Assembly (NCBI GenBank): GCA_005281725.1
Contig: SSBO01000008.1
Coordinates: 558,001-622,000 of the forward strand
Length of the DNA stretch: 64,000 nt
Origin: Wuchereria bancrofti
Taxonomy: Eukaryota; Nematoda; Chromadorea; Rhabditida; Onchocercidae
Direction: 5' to 3'
How positions within the stretch are numbered: position 1 is the stretch's first letter; every line of letters begins with the position of its first letter. Shown here piece after piece: positions 53,201 through 64,000 of the stretch. The translations under genes and the position numbers were made by a program. The notes beneath the pieces are model-generated. The model saw only the letters and a program-made list of their open reading frames with translations, did not search any database and was not told the DNA's origin.

Positions 53201-56200
53201 ACCAAGGATTATTTTCTAAGAAATAATGATAATGTCAATAATAAACAAGAAAGTACATCAAAATTTGAGACGACTTGTAATTCATCCGCATGTACTAATT
53301 CTTGTGATGGAATAATTTTCCTTGATGCAGTTCGATTCATGCGATTCGGATCTGCTGCAGCGTCCGCTAGCATCTGCAAATAAGTCAAAAATTGGTGAAA
53401 GATTATTTTCACATTATTTGTTTCAGTTAGCGTACTGATTAACGTTTCCACATAATGTTTTCAAGTAATGTAACGTCTTGTACTCACGTGATATTTTGAT
53501 TATTGTCATGGACAAAAAAGCATTCTACAATGAAATTGCATCATTTTATTGAAGCTTCTCTGTCTATTCAATTTAAAGTATAATGAATTAAGGAATTCGT
53601 TGTTATTAACTTAATTGAGAACTGTACAATATTAAATATTGAAGGAATTAAATATTGAAATTATTTCACTAATATCAACAAAAAAATGGCTAAAAGAAAA
53701 CCTCTGGAATGACGATGAATGAGATTATAATTAAGGTAATTATCAAATTTACGTAAACAATCCAACGAAGAAACGTGAAATATGAGGATACCACAGATCC
53801 AAAATGACCTAAAATAAAATGATAACTTTAGAGGTTTTCTTTAGCAAAACTATTATTAAAATATTCGAAAGAGATTAAAAGAATTTGGTAGAATGCACAG
53901 TTAAATTTTAACTTTAACTTAAAGAACATACTTTCGATGCGTTTAATTTTAGCTTCCCATGGTATTAAGTAAATTTTGACGTTATCAGCCCAACGACAGA
54001 ATGCACCCCATCTTTTCTTCAATTCCACTTTTAATAAGTGTGTCTTAGATACCCGTGATTCGTGTTGTGCCACATATTTCTGCGCTAATCTATTAAAAAA
54101 AAAAAAAGAAGAATTGAAGCAATTCGAATTTGAGTTAGATATAGAAATGTTACTATCTATAATTAAATAGAAATAATAGCATAACAATAAAAATTTTTCA
54201 ATCACTTTTCCACTGTTCTCAAATTATTCCTTTTTTATATGGCATCTAAAAGTAATGCTAATGATATGAATGATTAGTTCGTTTAAAAAATCAAAAGTGA
54301 ATTCTAAAATTCCACTTATCTCCTATAACTCCAAGTAAAAGTTATTTATTATCAACCATTCGTATTTTAAGCTTTCTTCATTTTAAATTATTGATGTATT
54401 AATACAATTTAAAAAAAATATTTTTTTTTTTCAAAAGTTTTATGAATTATTAAGCATCAATAATTAACAGTGAGAATTGATGATAGCTAAAAGCATTAAT
54501 TAATTCATTCAGAATGATATTAATGTTTTTGTAAAATAACATTTTTATTCATGTTTGGTTGTAAAAAATCTTAGAAATACGCTGTTTTTCACGTAAAAGT
54601 AGTGGTTAAAATTTTGTTTAAAAAAATAAATAAAAGCAATAAATAAAAAAACAGTTTTGAGGAAAAAATTTAATTTGTAAATATAAAGGAAAAAAATTGC
54701 ATTAAAAGAAATACAATTTTCAATTTAATGTTTTATACATCAATTTTCAAGCTTTTTTTCTGAAATAATTTTATTTAATAATCCTATAACTAATCATAAC
54801 TATATATCCTGAATAATTGTTATTGTAATAAAAAATATCAATTATAAAACTCATAGTATCATACTTGTTGTTTTTCAACAATTTTAAATTTATTGATAAA
54901 TTGAATAAAAAGAGATAATTACTAAAATAAAAACTTTTTGTAATATTTTTTAAATCTTGTTTTATAATGTAATCAAAAGTTGATAAAGTTTAAGGAAATA
55001 AATATGCTAATTACCGTAGAGTTCGTCGCTTACGATTCATATTCCATGGCTGACAACGTAATTTTCCAATTACTTCTTTTTTCTCTCGGATTTTATCCAA
55101 TAATACTTGGCGACTCATTGGCTGATTAATCTCTTCTGATTCCTCTTCTTGGTATTGCTCATTTGCACATGTTGTTGGCTTAAGAAATTCTCCGGTTTCC
55201 CTAAAACATTAATTTGCATAACAATTTCTTCCACTCCAATCTTTAAATTTAATATGTTAACTTCTACCCATCCGTAATTATCACTATTTTTTATGATAAT
55301 AATAATAGTAATTTCTTCTCGTAGTTTGAAATACAAATAATTTTTACAAATATTATACCTAAACTTCATGTTCGTTTCAAATAATCATTATTAATTTAAA
55401 CAAACGAGGTCTAATGAACAGTAATTGCCGTATTGATTAAATTGCATTGACTTATCAGAGGAAGAACGATATTGATAAGATGACAGCGTTGATAATATTA
55501 ATAAAATAATTCGATGATGATCAGATTAAATATCAGATTAAAAATTTTTCTTTAAAATCAATTGATTGCAAGCAAATTATTTAATCTAACGTTGCCTTTA
55601 AAATTTATTTCATGGAATCTTGGGATAATTCATTTATTAAACTCACACTCACTCATTCTCCAAAGCAAAAAAAAACAAACAAAAAACAAACATCAGGTGC
55701 TGATAGCCCTTTTGTCTTCCTTATTTTCAAATTTCATTTTCTTTATTATAATTAATACGTTCACTTAATGATTGTATCTTCTAACTCAAACTAAATTCCT
55801 TTTCCCTTTTTTCTAAATATGGTAAAAAATACTATGATTTAAATATAAATTCAAAATTTTTAGCTTAATTTAAATATTTAATTGTATTTTCTCAATTACC
55901 TAGAAACTATATAACTTTTATTGAATTACAATGATGATAATTCCATATTCCTTTTTTTGGGAAGTTTTCGAAAAAAAAAACAAACTTTTACTAATTAATG
56001 ATGAAAATGTAGTAAAAACTAACATATCGATGCGTGGTTGTTGACAAGGATTGATTGTTAAATTTTAATGAAAAGCATTCTTTCTTTGCTCCCTCCCAAA
56101 CGTACTTCACAGCTGTTACTTGTAACAAGCGTTGTGTATGTACTGAGATACGGCTTTAATGGTAGGAATCGACTGATAACAATTAGAAATGTTAGTAAGA

Positions 56201-56669
56201 AGCAAATACTATTATTAAATTTATAGCTAACAATTTAAACAAATGCTTTCGAAATAATTAACAGACATTATTTAACTTTTAGCTTTATTACATTTATTGC
56301 GACAATATTATACCCATATTTTGACACAGCTTATTATCATTATCGTTATCATCCAGAAGCAGCAACAGCGGCAGAAGCAATGACAGCAGCATTAGTAGCA
56401 ATAAAAAAAAATTGAGACGATCACGAATTCGATAATCGTTAGCTATAATTGATAATAATTGTGTTAAAAGAAATAACTTACTGCTTTTTGTTTTCCGTCG
56501 ATTGTTTAACTGATGGACGTGAAAGACGCTGGATCAATCGATTTGGATGCGAACTACCTCGGCGAAAAATTGTGACCAAATCCGAAAAAACGGAACCCCG
56601 ACGTACGCTAGGTCGTGCCAATAATGCTGGAGGTAGTACAGCTGATGCATCACCAACACCGATACTCAT
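47273..56669 (-). CDS. tmc: Transmembrane channel-like protein (TMC-1/TMC-2 type), N-terminal 846 aa, 3' end missing
   Basis: Minus-strand exons: 56669-56482, 55200-55015, 54089-53932, 53808-53702, 53373-53257, 52629-52484, 52015-51865, 51751-51569, 51218-51109, 50739-50625, 50287-50078, 49776-49600, 49285-49066, 48883-48759, 48097-47998, 47587-47472, 47401-47273. All introns are GT-AG and in phase. A basic N-terminus leads to [20 protein letters not shown] and [24 protein letters not shown]. Membrane segments: about 191-210, 277-299, 373-397, 413-432, 451-468. A long, variable Ser/Thr/Pro-rich loop follows (exons 11-15). The TMC signature CWETMIGQE (exons 16/17) and a sixth membrane segment ([16 protein letters not shown]) come last. 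TMC proteins form mechanotransduction channels, in nematodes in sensory neurons and muscle. The exons for the remaining membrane segments are absent below 47273. Paralogue not decided. Confidence 0.95.
51364..51450 (-). other. Possible 87-bp cassette (poison) exon in tmc
   Basis: Between tmc exons 8 and 9, ATTATTGCAG precedes and GTGAGATTTT follows an 87-base segment, both good splice sites. In the phase used by the neighbouring exons (0) it begins with TAG and would end translation at once. In the phase +1/+2 frame it reads through as a hydrophobic stretch and then [11 protein letters not shown]. It is thus either a cassette that truncates the protein after the third membrane segment, or a chance pair of sites. 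Confidence 0.35.
52740..53052. repeat. 156-bp direct duplication on either side of an N (unmerged contig overlap)
   Basis: 52740-52895 and 52897-53052 read the same base for base, with the N at 52896 between them. Both lie in the tmc intron between exons 5 and 6. The simplest reading is that two contigs overlap and were joined with an N without merging, so one copy is false. Confidence 0.9.
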
Positions 56670-58665
56670 AATTCAGATTATAATGATAATAATGATAGTG
56701 AAATATAGGATGAATGAGTGATGACCATATTTATCTTGCCAATGATATGACGTATCTGACGCATCAACATAACAATAACGAATATAGCACGTTACGTAGA
56801 AGACTAAATCACTAAGCAAGATAAATTCTTTTGTTCATGATCGATTTGAGCCCATTAAAATCATTAATCTTCATCTACGGAGCTTTATTGCATAATTATT
56901 TTGAAAATAAGATAAAAGATCGCATCAACATCAAATATATTTGAAAATTACATTTGATCAGATTTGAGATAGATTGGAATTCAAAGATTTTTGAACATTT
57001 TTAGTTGTAAATTACTAGTCATCCGAATAAAATTTTTAAATGGTTTTCTAAACCACAAGAAAATAAAAAAAATTCTGAGTATACCAACTGAAATTCCAAA
57101 AAAAAAAAGAAAAACTCTCAAAAACATGAAATGCAACATCTATGATCTTTAAAAGTAATAACGATTGGATTTGTTAAAACTTGACAGATGAATTCCAAAG
57201 CATTGTCGGTGAAGAAACCGTACGTTGACAGGTTATTGACACAAAGTTCCGTTCATCAAGAGCCTGAATTGTGGATTTTGAAGAAAAAAGATAGTAGTTA
57301 TAGGATTGGAACGATTGAAGGCATCAAGTTATTATATACTGGCTAGGTGTTGAAGTTTTTAAGATTTGAAAATATGTCGAAGAGAAAACGTTAAGAAGCA
57401 TCGGAAGCCAAATTTCGCATTTCTTTGAATTTGAAAATTTTAACAATGATTATAAGTGATTTAACAATGACTTGTTATTAAATTACTTGTATTTTTTTTT
57501 GGACTTTTTTTCCTCGATGCGTAGTTATTGACAAGGATTGATTCATGTACTTACGTAAGAAGCTCGATGATAGGATATGTTAACGACATTTGCGCAATAA
57601 CAGAATAGCTGACTGGTCTTATAATCCTAATGATGTCTAAAACTTGCAGCACATGATTCTCTCAAAAGGCAAAAATATTTGTAAATTTGAGTCATTAAAT
57701 AAAAAATAAAAAGATTTAGTTAAAGATGAATAACAAAAATATTCCAATAATCGGGAGCATAAAGGATTGAGAATGGGAAAAGGCGGAATTAAAAAGAGGG
57801 AAAAATGGAATGAACAAGAATATGACAAGGAAAGGAAAGCTTTTTAGAACAGTTGGTGATTAATTAACATTGGAAATGCAGTAAGCATTGTTGCGCTAAT
57901 CATTCTATCACAAACAACTCATTTAAAAAAGTAAAAATATTTTTACATTTATATTATTTCCCAGTTGCAACATGAGCAGTTAATATAAAATAAAAAACAC
58001 TGCAACCAATAATTATTGCTACATTTTTTCAAATGATATTGGATGAATAAAAGTGAATAATCAATAATTTCACAAATGAGTTAACTTGAAATAAGAATTC
58101 AAAAAGCAGAAAGTATGCAAATTGAAACATTGATGCATTAATTTGAATTGTATTTGAAAGTTTTACACTTTATTTCAAACTTCATATATCAGTTATAATC
58201 ACACAGTTATCAATTATAATCACAGCAATAGAAATATAAGATTTTTGGGAGGAAAAATTAAATGAAATGAGCTGAGAATGAAGCAGTGAAGAGCAGTATG
58301 CAGTTATGTTGTTCCAGAAAATTACATCTCAATCTTATTATTTAAAAAATTACATCCAAATTACATTGTTGAAAAAAATACATCCAAACACATTCATCAT
58401 TCAACCATTTGCACACGTAAAGCAGTTGTCCATCTTAAATTATCACATCGAGAAAAGCAGTACTTTCAAAAAATATATGCGCACTATCCATCAATGTATC
58501 AATTCATGCCACATTATCAGAACAGTTAATCTGAAAGCTTATGTGTCATGAACGTGACTGAAATAAATTAAATTTATTTCGATTCAATTATATAGTATTA
58601 AAAATTGGCGATATAGTTGGTTTAGTTGGTGGATGAAAATATAACCGCAAAACAAAAATTCATTG
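56626..58665. repeat. Left arm of a 2,040-bp inverted repeat
   Basis: This segment is the reverse complement of 61603-63642. Base pairs have a constant coordinate sum (120268) at both ends, so the arms have no net length difference, and the stretches I compared are identical. The left arm starts inside tmc exon 1 (44 coding bases) and covers the tmc upstream region. Short frames in this arm recur on the opposite strand in the right arm. Confidence 0.93.
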
Positions 58666-61602
58666 GAAGTAAAATTTTCAAGGAAAAATTAGGAAAGAGT
58701 AGAGGGAAGAATTAGTATTGATTAAATTGTGACATTTTCACTTTGTTTACACCCGGGAAATTACATACTACAATAGATGAGAAATTTATGATCAATCTAA
58801 AAGCTAAAAATTTAATTTTAATCCGAGTAAAGCGATGCAAATTCATGAATGATGCAATTAATGGTAAATGTATGGCTTTGTAATCATGTTAATGATTGAA
58901 AAAATTCAATAAGATTGAAATAATAAATAGTATTTCACAAATTTGTGAAAATGCAATGGGACAATTCTGTGTTAAAATGAAGGAGATGAGTGGGATGAAG
59001 CCGTACAATTATCTAATTGGAAAAATTAAATTACAAAAAAATATCTTTTTAAAGTTAATTTTGTGAAAAAATCTTTAAGACCGATCCAATTACCATTAAA
59101 TTGGATAGTCCCAGTTTTTGAAAGTTCTAAAATTTTACAGAACATTCGCAAAATATTCTATTTCAGCAAAAGCTCAATAATTAATGTCATTGTAATACAA
59201 CAATATGATGCTTTATTTTATGAAATATTTTATGTATTTTGCGAAATTTTATGAAAAAATCAAAACACTGTCACTATTAATGTAAAATTAGAGATATTAA
59301 TATAATTAGATATCATAAATAAAAATCATGAAGTGTGGCTAATAAAAAGGCGACCGATAAAAAATAGCTGAATGACAGGAAATGGAATAGAGATGATGTC
59401 AACACGGTTAATATTGGAAATTATCATTAAATAATTTTAACCCATATTCACATTTGTTATATTTTAAGAAAATAATCTATATATAACAGAATTATCATTA
59501 AGATTCATTTCTGATAGTGGAAATTTTTCTTATATTAAAACTTTTATTGTTATATCAAAATTTTTATCATACTAAAAGTTCTGTTATACCTATATATTGC
59601 CATCATTATATTGCTATATTGTCAGTTACAACACTTTCATCTTAACAATTTTAATATTCAAATCAAGGAACATTTCACTCAGTTATTTATTAAATTACAG
59701 TAAAATTATGAAGTAAATTCAACTTCTACTTTTAATACTAACAATTGCAATTGTAAAATTAGCATTTGTCATTGATAAAATATTTAGAATGCAAGTATCA
59801 TTGTTCTAAAATATTAGTTATGAAAGGGGAATTTGGTGATACAAATGAATAAGAAAAAAAAGTTATCGTATGCAAGATTTACAGAATTTTTTAAAAAAAT
59901 ACAAATTACCTTGATAAATTCTAGTTCTTTCCAAGTAATTATTGTCAGTTTCACTTCCCGATATGTACATATCAGTTATGAAAACAAATGAATGAAAGCA
60001 TTATTGCAAAAACTGATGATTGATTGTATCTAGGAAATTGTGTAAAAAGACTGCAATTATTTTCATCTATAGAATTGCCAAAATCCCTCCGCATCATTTT
60101 TAAGTAGAAATAATTGTATCGAAAATTTAGGAACTCAAACTACTGTAAGTAAATGCTTAAAAGTTGATTAAGATAAGTTTGTATTAAAATTTGCATCTTT
60201 TTTGGGACTCTAAAAGTCTGGTATACAATAACTTATTGCTGCAACTATACATTTGTTTTTTTATCTTTCCTTCCATGATTATATGTTTTTAATTAAAAAA
60301 TCTGTTTTTTTCTAAACTAAATTATCTGCTTGATAATTAGTTACGATAAAAATTACCACAACTACACGATGCATTAAGTTATATTAACTCATTTGATCCA
60401 AATATTTAAGTCAAAAATTGTTTGATGATCATCTTTTGTTAACCCAAAATTTTGCTCGTTTTAAAAAGCCATGAAAATTCCGAAAATTAAACCAGCTTAC
60501 ACTGGAATAGTAGCCGGTAATTTATTGTAAATATTTCTTTTCTTCCACTACCTATTATCGAATTCTTAACTGCAATATTCTATTGAAAGTTTATTTCTTT
60601 ATTGCAAATTAACTTCAAGAAAAGGGAAGAATTGTTATAAAATGAAACAAACAATAAAATTTAACTTTTGAGAGATTTGTTAAGTCTAACTTTTTTCTTC
60701 ATAGCCATTTTTTCCGCAAAAATATTTTTTCATACTAATCGGCAAGTAACTGATATGATGAAGCAGAGAATTTCTAGCAAATGTATTTTCTTTGGTTTCA
60801 ATATTACCAACCAAAATATAGTTATCTCACCAATTGCAGTCACTCCTAGTTTGTCATTTCCTCTCTTGCTCGATAATTAAAAAAAAAAAATTCAAATAAG
60901 CCAATACAAGCTGTATTTAATTTTGGCAAGCTTAAAATTAATTTTTTTTTTCACTTATTTAAGAATGCTATTCATATTTGATTACCTTTCATTTCTCATT
61001 TATCTTTGCAATCGTTAAAAACCAACGAATAAAAAATTAAATCGTTTGGTTACACAAAAACATTATTGATAAATGCAACATAGGGCAATATGACGAGTTT
61101 AACTTTTGTCCTACTTAATTTCTTTTTTTGATCTGTTCATTTTCTACTTTTTCTATTCGTTCGATGTAATTGCTGCTAATAATAATGGAAACATTGACCC
61201 CATGACCTCATCTATCCAATGCAGTTCCATTGCTCAAAATATTAATGTAATTTGCATAAATCATGAAATACTAGCAACTGATTTATTATCTAACCTATCG
61301 AGAAAAAAGATTTGGTTTCAACTTATACCAATGCAAGGTCCATTTTTCATCTATTTTGTTCTCAACTATCGCTAAATGAATTAAAACAGTTTCAAGAACT
61401 CTAGATGTATCAAGAGATTTACGACAAACTGTGACAGCAAAATGGACAAATTCGATAAAATACTAACAATCATGATTTCTATGCTAAAAAAATTGTAACT
61501 GACTAAAAAAACGGTGAAAATTAAACTACAAATTGAAAATTAAGCGTCGAAAATAAGAAAAAATTTTGATAAATTTTCTCAGGTTCTCAAAAAAAAATGG
61601 TT
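58666..61602. other. 2.9-kb spacer between the inverted arms, no supported gene
   Basis: AT-rich. Two modest open frames on the plus strand (60668-60880 and 61106-61375) have hydrophobic starts but neither begins with ATG, and I cannot connect them by clear splicing or recognise a domain. Part of the spacer (61083-61439) appears again after the N at 63643. Confidence 0.5.
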
Positions 61603-63642
61603 CAATGAATTTTTGTTTTGCGGTTATATTTTCATCCACCAACTAAACCAACTATATCGCCAATTTTTAATACTATATAATTGAATCGAAATAAATTTAA
61701 TTTATTTCAGTCACGTTCATGACACATAAGCTTTCAGATTAACTGTTCTGATAATGTGGCATGAATTGATACATTGATGGATAGTGCGCATATATTTTTT
61801 GAAAGTACTGCTTTTCTCGATGTGATAATTTAAGATGGACAACTGCTTTACGTGTGCAAATGGTTGAATGATGAATGTGTTTGGATGTATTTTTTTCAAC
61901 AATGTAATTTGGATGTAATTTTTTAAATAATAAGATTGAGATGTAATTTTCTGGAACAACATAACTGCATACTGCTCTTCACTGCTTCATTCTCAGCTCA
62001 TTTCATTTAATTTTTCCTCCCAAAAATCTTATATTTCTATTGCTGTGATTATAATTGATAACTGTGTGATTATAACTGATATATGAAGTTTGAAATAAAG
62101 TGTAAAACTTTCAAATACAATTCAAATTAATGCATCAATGTTTCAATTTGCATACTTTCTGCTTTTTGAATTCTTATTTCAAGTTAACTCATTTGTGAAA
62201 TTATTGATTATTCACTTTTATTCATCCAATATCATTTGAAAAAATGTAGCAATAATTATTGGTTGCAGTGTTTTTTATTTTATATTAACTGCTCATGTTG
62301 CAACTGGGAAATAATATAAATGTAAAAATATTTTTACTTTTTTAAATGAGTTGTTTGTGATAGAATGATTAGCGCAACAATGCTTACTGCATTTCCAATG
62401 TTAATTAATCACCAACTGTTCTAAAAAGCTTTCCTTTCCTTGTCATATTCTTGTTCATTCCATTTTTCCCTCTTTTTAATTCCGCCTTTTCCCATTCTCA
62501 ATCCTTTATGCTCCCGATTATTGGAATATTTTTGTTATTCATCTTTAACTAAATCTTTTTATTTTTTATTTAATGACTCAAATTTACAAATATTTTTGCC
62601 TTTTGAGAGAATCATGTGCTGCAAGTTTTAGACATCATTAGGATTATAAGACCAGTCAGCTATTCTGTTATTGCGCAAATGTCGTTAACATATCCTATCA
62701 TCGAGCTTCTTACGTAAGTACATGAATCAATCCTTGTCAATAACTACGCATCGAGGAAAAAAAGTCCAAAAAAAAATACAAGTAATTTAATAACAAGTCA
62801 TTGTTAAATCACTTATAATCATTGTTAAAATTTTCAAATTCAAAGAAATGCGAAATTTGGCTTCCGATGCTTCTTAACGTTTTCTCTTCGACATATTTTC
62901 AAATCTTAAAAACTTCAACACCTAGCCAGTATATAATAACTTGATGCCTTCAATCGTTCCAATCCTATAACTACTATCTTTTTTCTTCAAAATCCACAAT
63001 TCAGGCTCTTGATGAACGGAACTTTGTGTCAATAACCTGTCAACGTACGGTTTCTTCACCGACAATGCTTTGGAATTCATCTGTCAAGTTTTAACAAATC
63101 CAATCGTTATTACTTTTAAAGATCATAGATGTTGCATTTCATGTTTTTGAGAGTTTTTCTTTTTTTTTTTGGAATTTCAGTTGGTATACTCAGAATTTTT
63201 TTTATTTTCTTGTGGTTTAGAAAACCATTTAAAAATTTTATTCGGATGACTAGTAATTTACAACTAAAAATGTTCAAAAATCTTTGAATTCCAATCTATC
63301 TCAAATCTGATCAAATGTAATTTTCAAATATATTTGATGTTGATGCGATCTTTTATCTTATTTTCAAAATAATTATGCAATAAAGCTCCGTAGATGAAGA
63401 TTAATGATTTTAATGGGCTCAAATCGATCATGAACAAAAGAATTTATCTTGCTTAGTGATTTAGTCTTCTACGTAACGTGCTATATTCGTTATTGTTATG
63501 TTGATGCGTCAGATACGTCATATCATTGGCAAGATAAATATGGTCATCACTCATTCATCCTATATTTCACTATCATTATTATCATTATAATCTGAATTAT
63601 GAGTATCGGTGTTGGTGATGCATCAGCTGTACTACCTCCAGC
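61603..63642. repeat. Right arm of the 2,040-bp inverted repeat
   Basis: Reverse complement of 56626-58665. It ends exactly at the N at 63643, so the real duplicated block may be longer than seen, or the arm may be a fold-back made by the assembler. Confidence 0.93.
63599..63642 (+). pseudogene. Inverted copy of the first 44 coding bases of tmc, cut at an N gap
   Basis: ATG at 63599 starts the same reading as tmc exon 1 ([14 protein letters not shown]), but on the plus strand, and stops at the contig end. If real, it is the start of a second, head-to-head tmc copy. If the inverted arm is an assembly fold-back, it does not exist. Confidence 0.5.
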
Positions 63643-63643
63643 N

Positions 63644-64000
63644 GGGCAATATGACGAGTTTAACTTTTGTCCTACTTAATTTCTTTTTTTGATCTGTTCA
63701 TTTTCTACTTTTTCTATTCGTTCGATGTAATTGCTGCTAATAATAATGGAAACATTGACCCCATGACCTCATCTATCCAATGCAGTTCCATTGCTCAAAA
63801 TATTAATGTAATTTGCATAAATCATGAAATACTAGCAACTGATTTATTATCTAACCTATCGAGAAAAAAGATTTGGTTTCAACTTATACCAATGCAAGGT
63901 CCATTTTTCATCTATTTTGTTCTCAACTATCGCTAAATGAATTAAAACAGTTTCAAGAACTCTAGATGTATCAAGAGATTTACGACAAACTGTGACAGCA
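63644..64000. repeat. Direct copy of 61083-61439 after an N gap
   Basis: The sequence after the N at 63643 repeats the spacer from 61083 in the same orientation (offset 2561) up to the window end. Like the 156-bp case at 52.9 kb, this looks like the start of the next contig overlapping sequence already given. Confidence 0.9.

Noticed and set aside
60668..61375. Two plus-strand frames with hydrophobic starts in the inverted-repeat spacer, possibly a secreted protein gene
   Set aside because: Neither frame begins with ATG, and no splice pair joining them keeps a convincing frame. The later frame recurs after the N only because the spacer is copied.

Overview
The window is nuclear DNA from a nematode. 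It is very AT-rich with small spliced exons. It carries an exact copy of the 22-nt nematode SL1 spliced leader. Its three host genes have nematode and metazoan counterparts: an inhibitory Smad (SMAD6/7 type), the Microprocessor subunit Pasha/DGCR8 (pash-1), and a transmembrane channel-like protein (TMC-1/TMC-2 type). All three lie on the minus strand. The base composition and gene style would suit a spirurine (clade III) parasite, but the species cannot be fixed from the sequence alone.

Layout. 1-2230: 3' half of a BEL/Pao LTR retrotransposon polyprotein (RNase H, integrase, C-terminal DUF5641-like part), running in from beyond the window. 2276 to about 2808: its putative 3' LTR, with an 84-bp tandem duplication at the start and a perfect SL1 sequence just before the poly(A) signal. 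5033-10457: an eight-exon inhibitory Smad gene. 10466-36158: roughly 25 kb with no gene I can support. It holds microsatellites, a cluster of short perfect inverted repeats just upstream of the Smad gene, and one GC-richer island near 29.4-29.7 kb. 36159-43206: a complete fourteen-exon pash-1 gene. 45813-46124 and 46862-47091: two long tetranucleotide arrays, the second abutting a one-base N gap. 47273-56669: seventeen exons of a tmc gene whose C-terminal third is absent at that gap. 56626-64000: a 2,040-bp near-perfect inverted repeat with a 2.9-kb spacer, then another N gap followed by a direct copy of part of the spacer.

The three genes are not an operon: intergenic distances are large and each is a separate unit. 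Pash-1 works with Drosha in pri-miRNA cropping, the inhibitory Smad damps TGF-beta/BMP signalling, and TMC proteins form mechanosensory channels. The exon models were made by hand. In each, every intron starts with GT and ends with AG, and reading phase is kept across every junction.

Three single N bases (46861, 52896, 63643) mark contig joins. At two of them the flanking sequence is duplicated, so several structural oddities may come from the assembly. The most striking biological observation is the SL1 leader built into the retrotransposon LTR.
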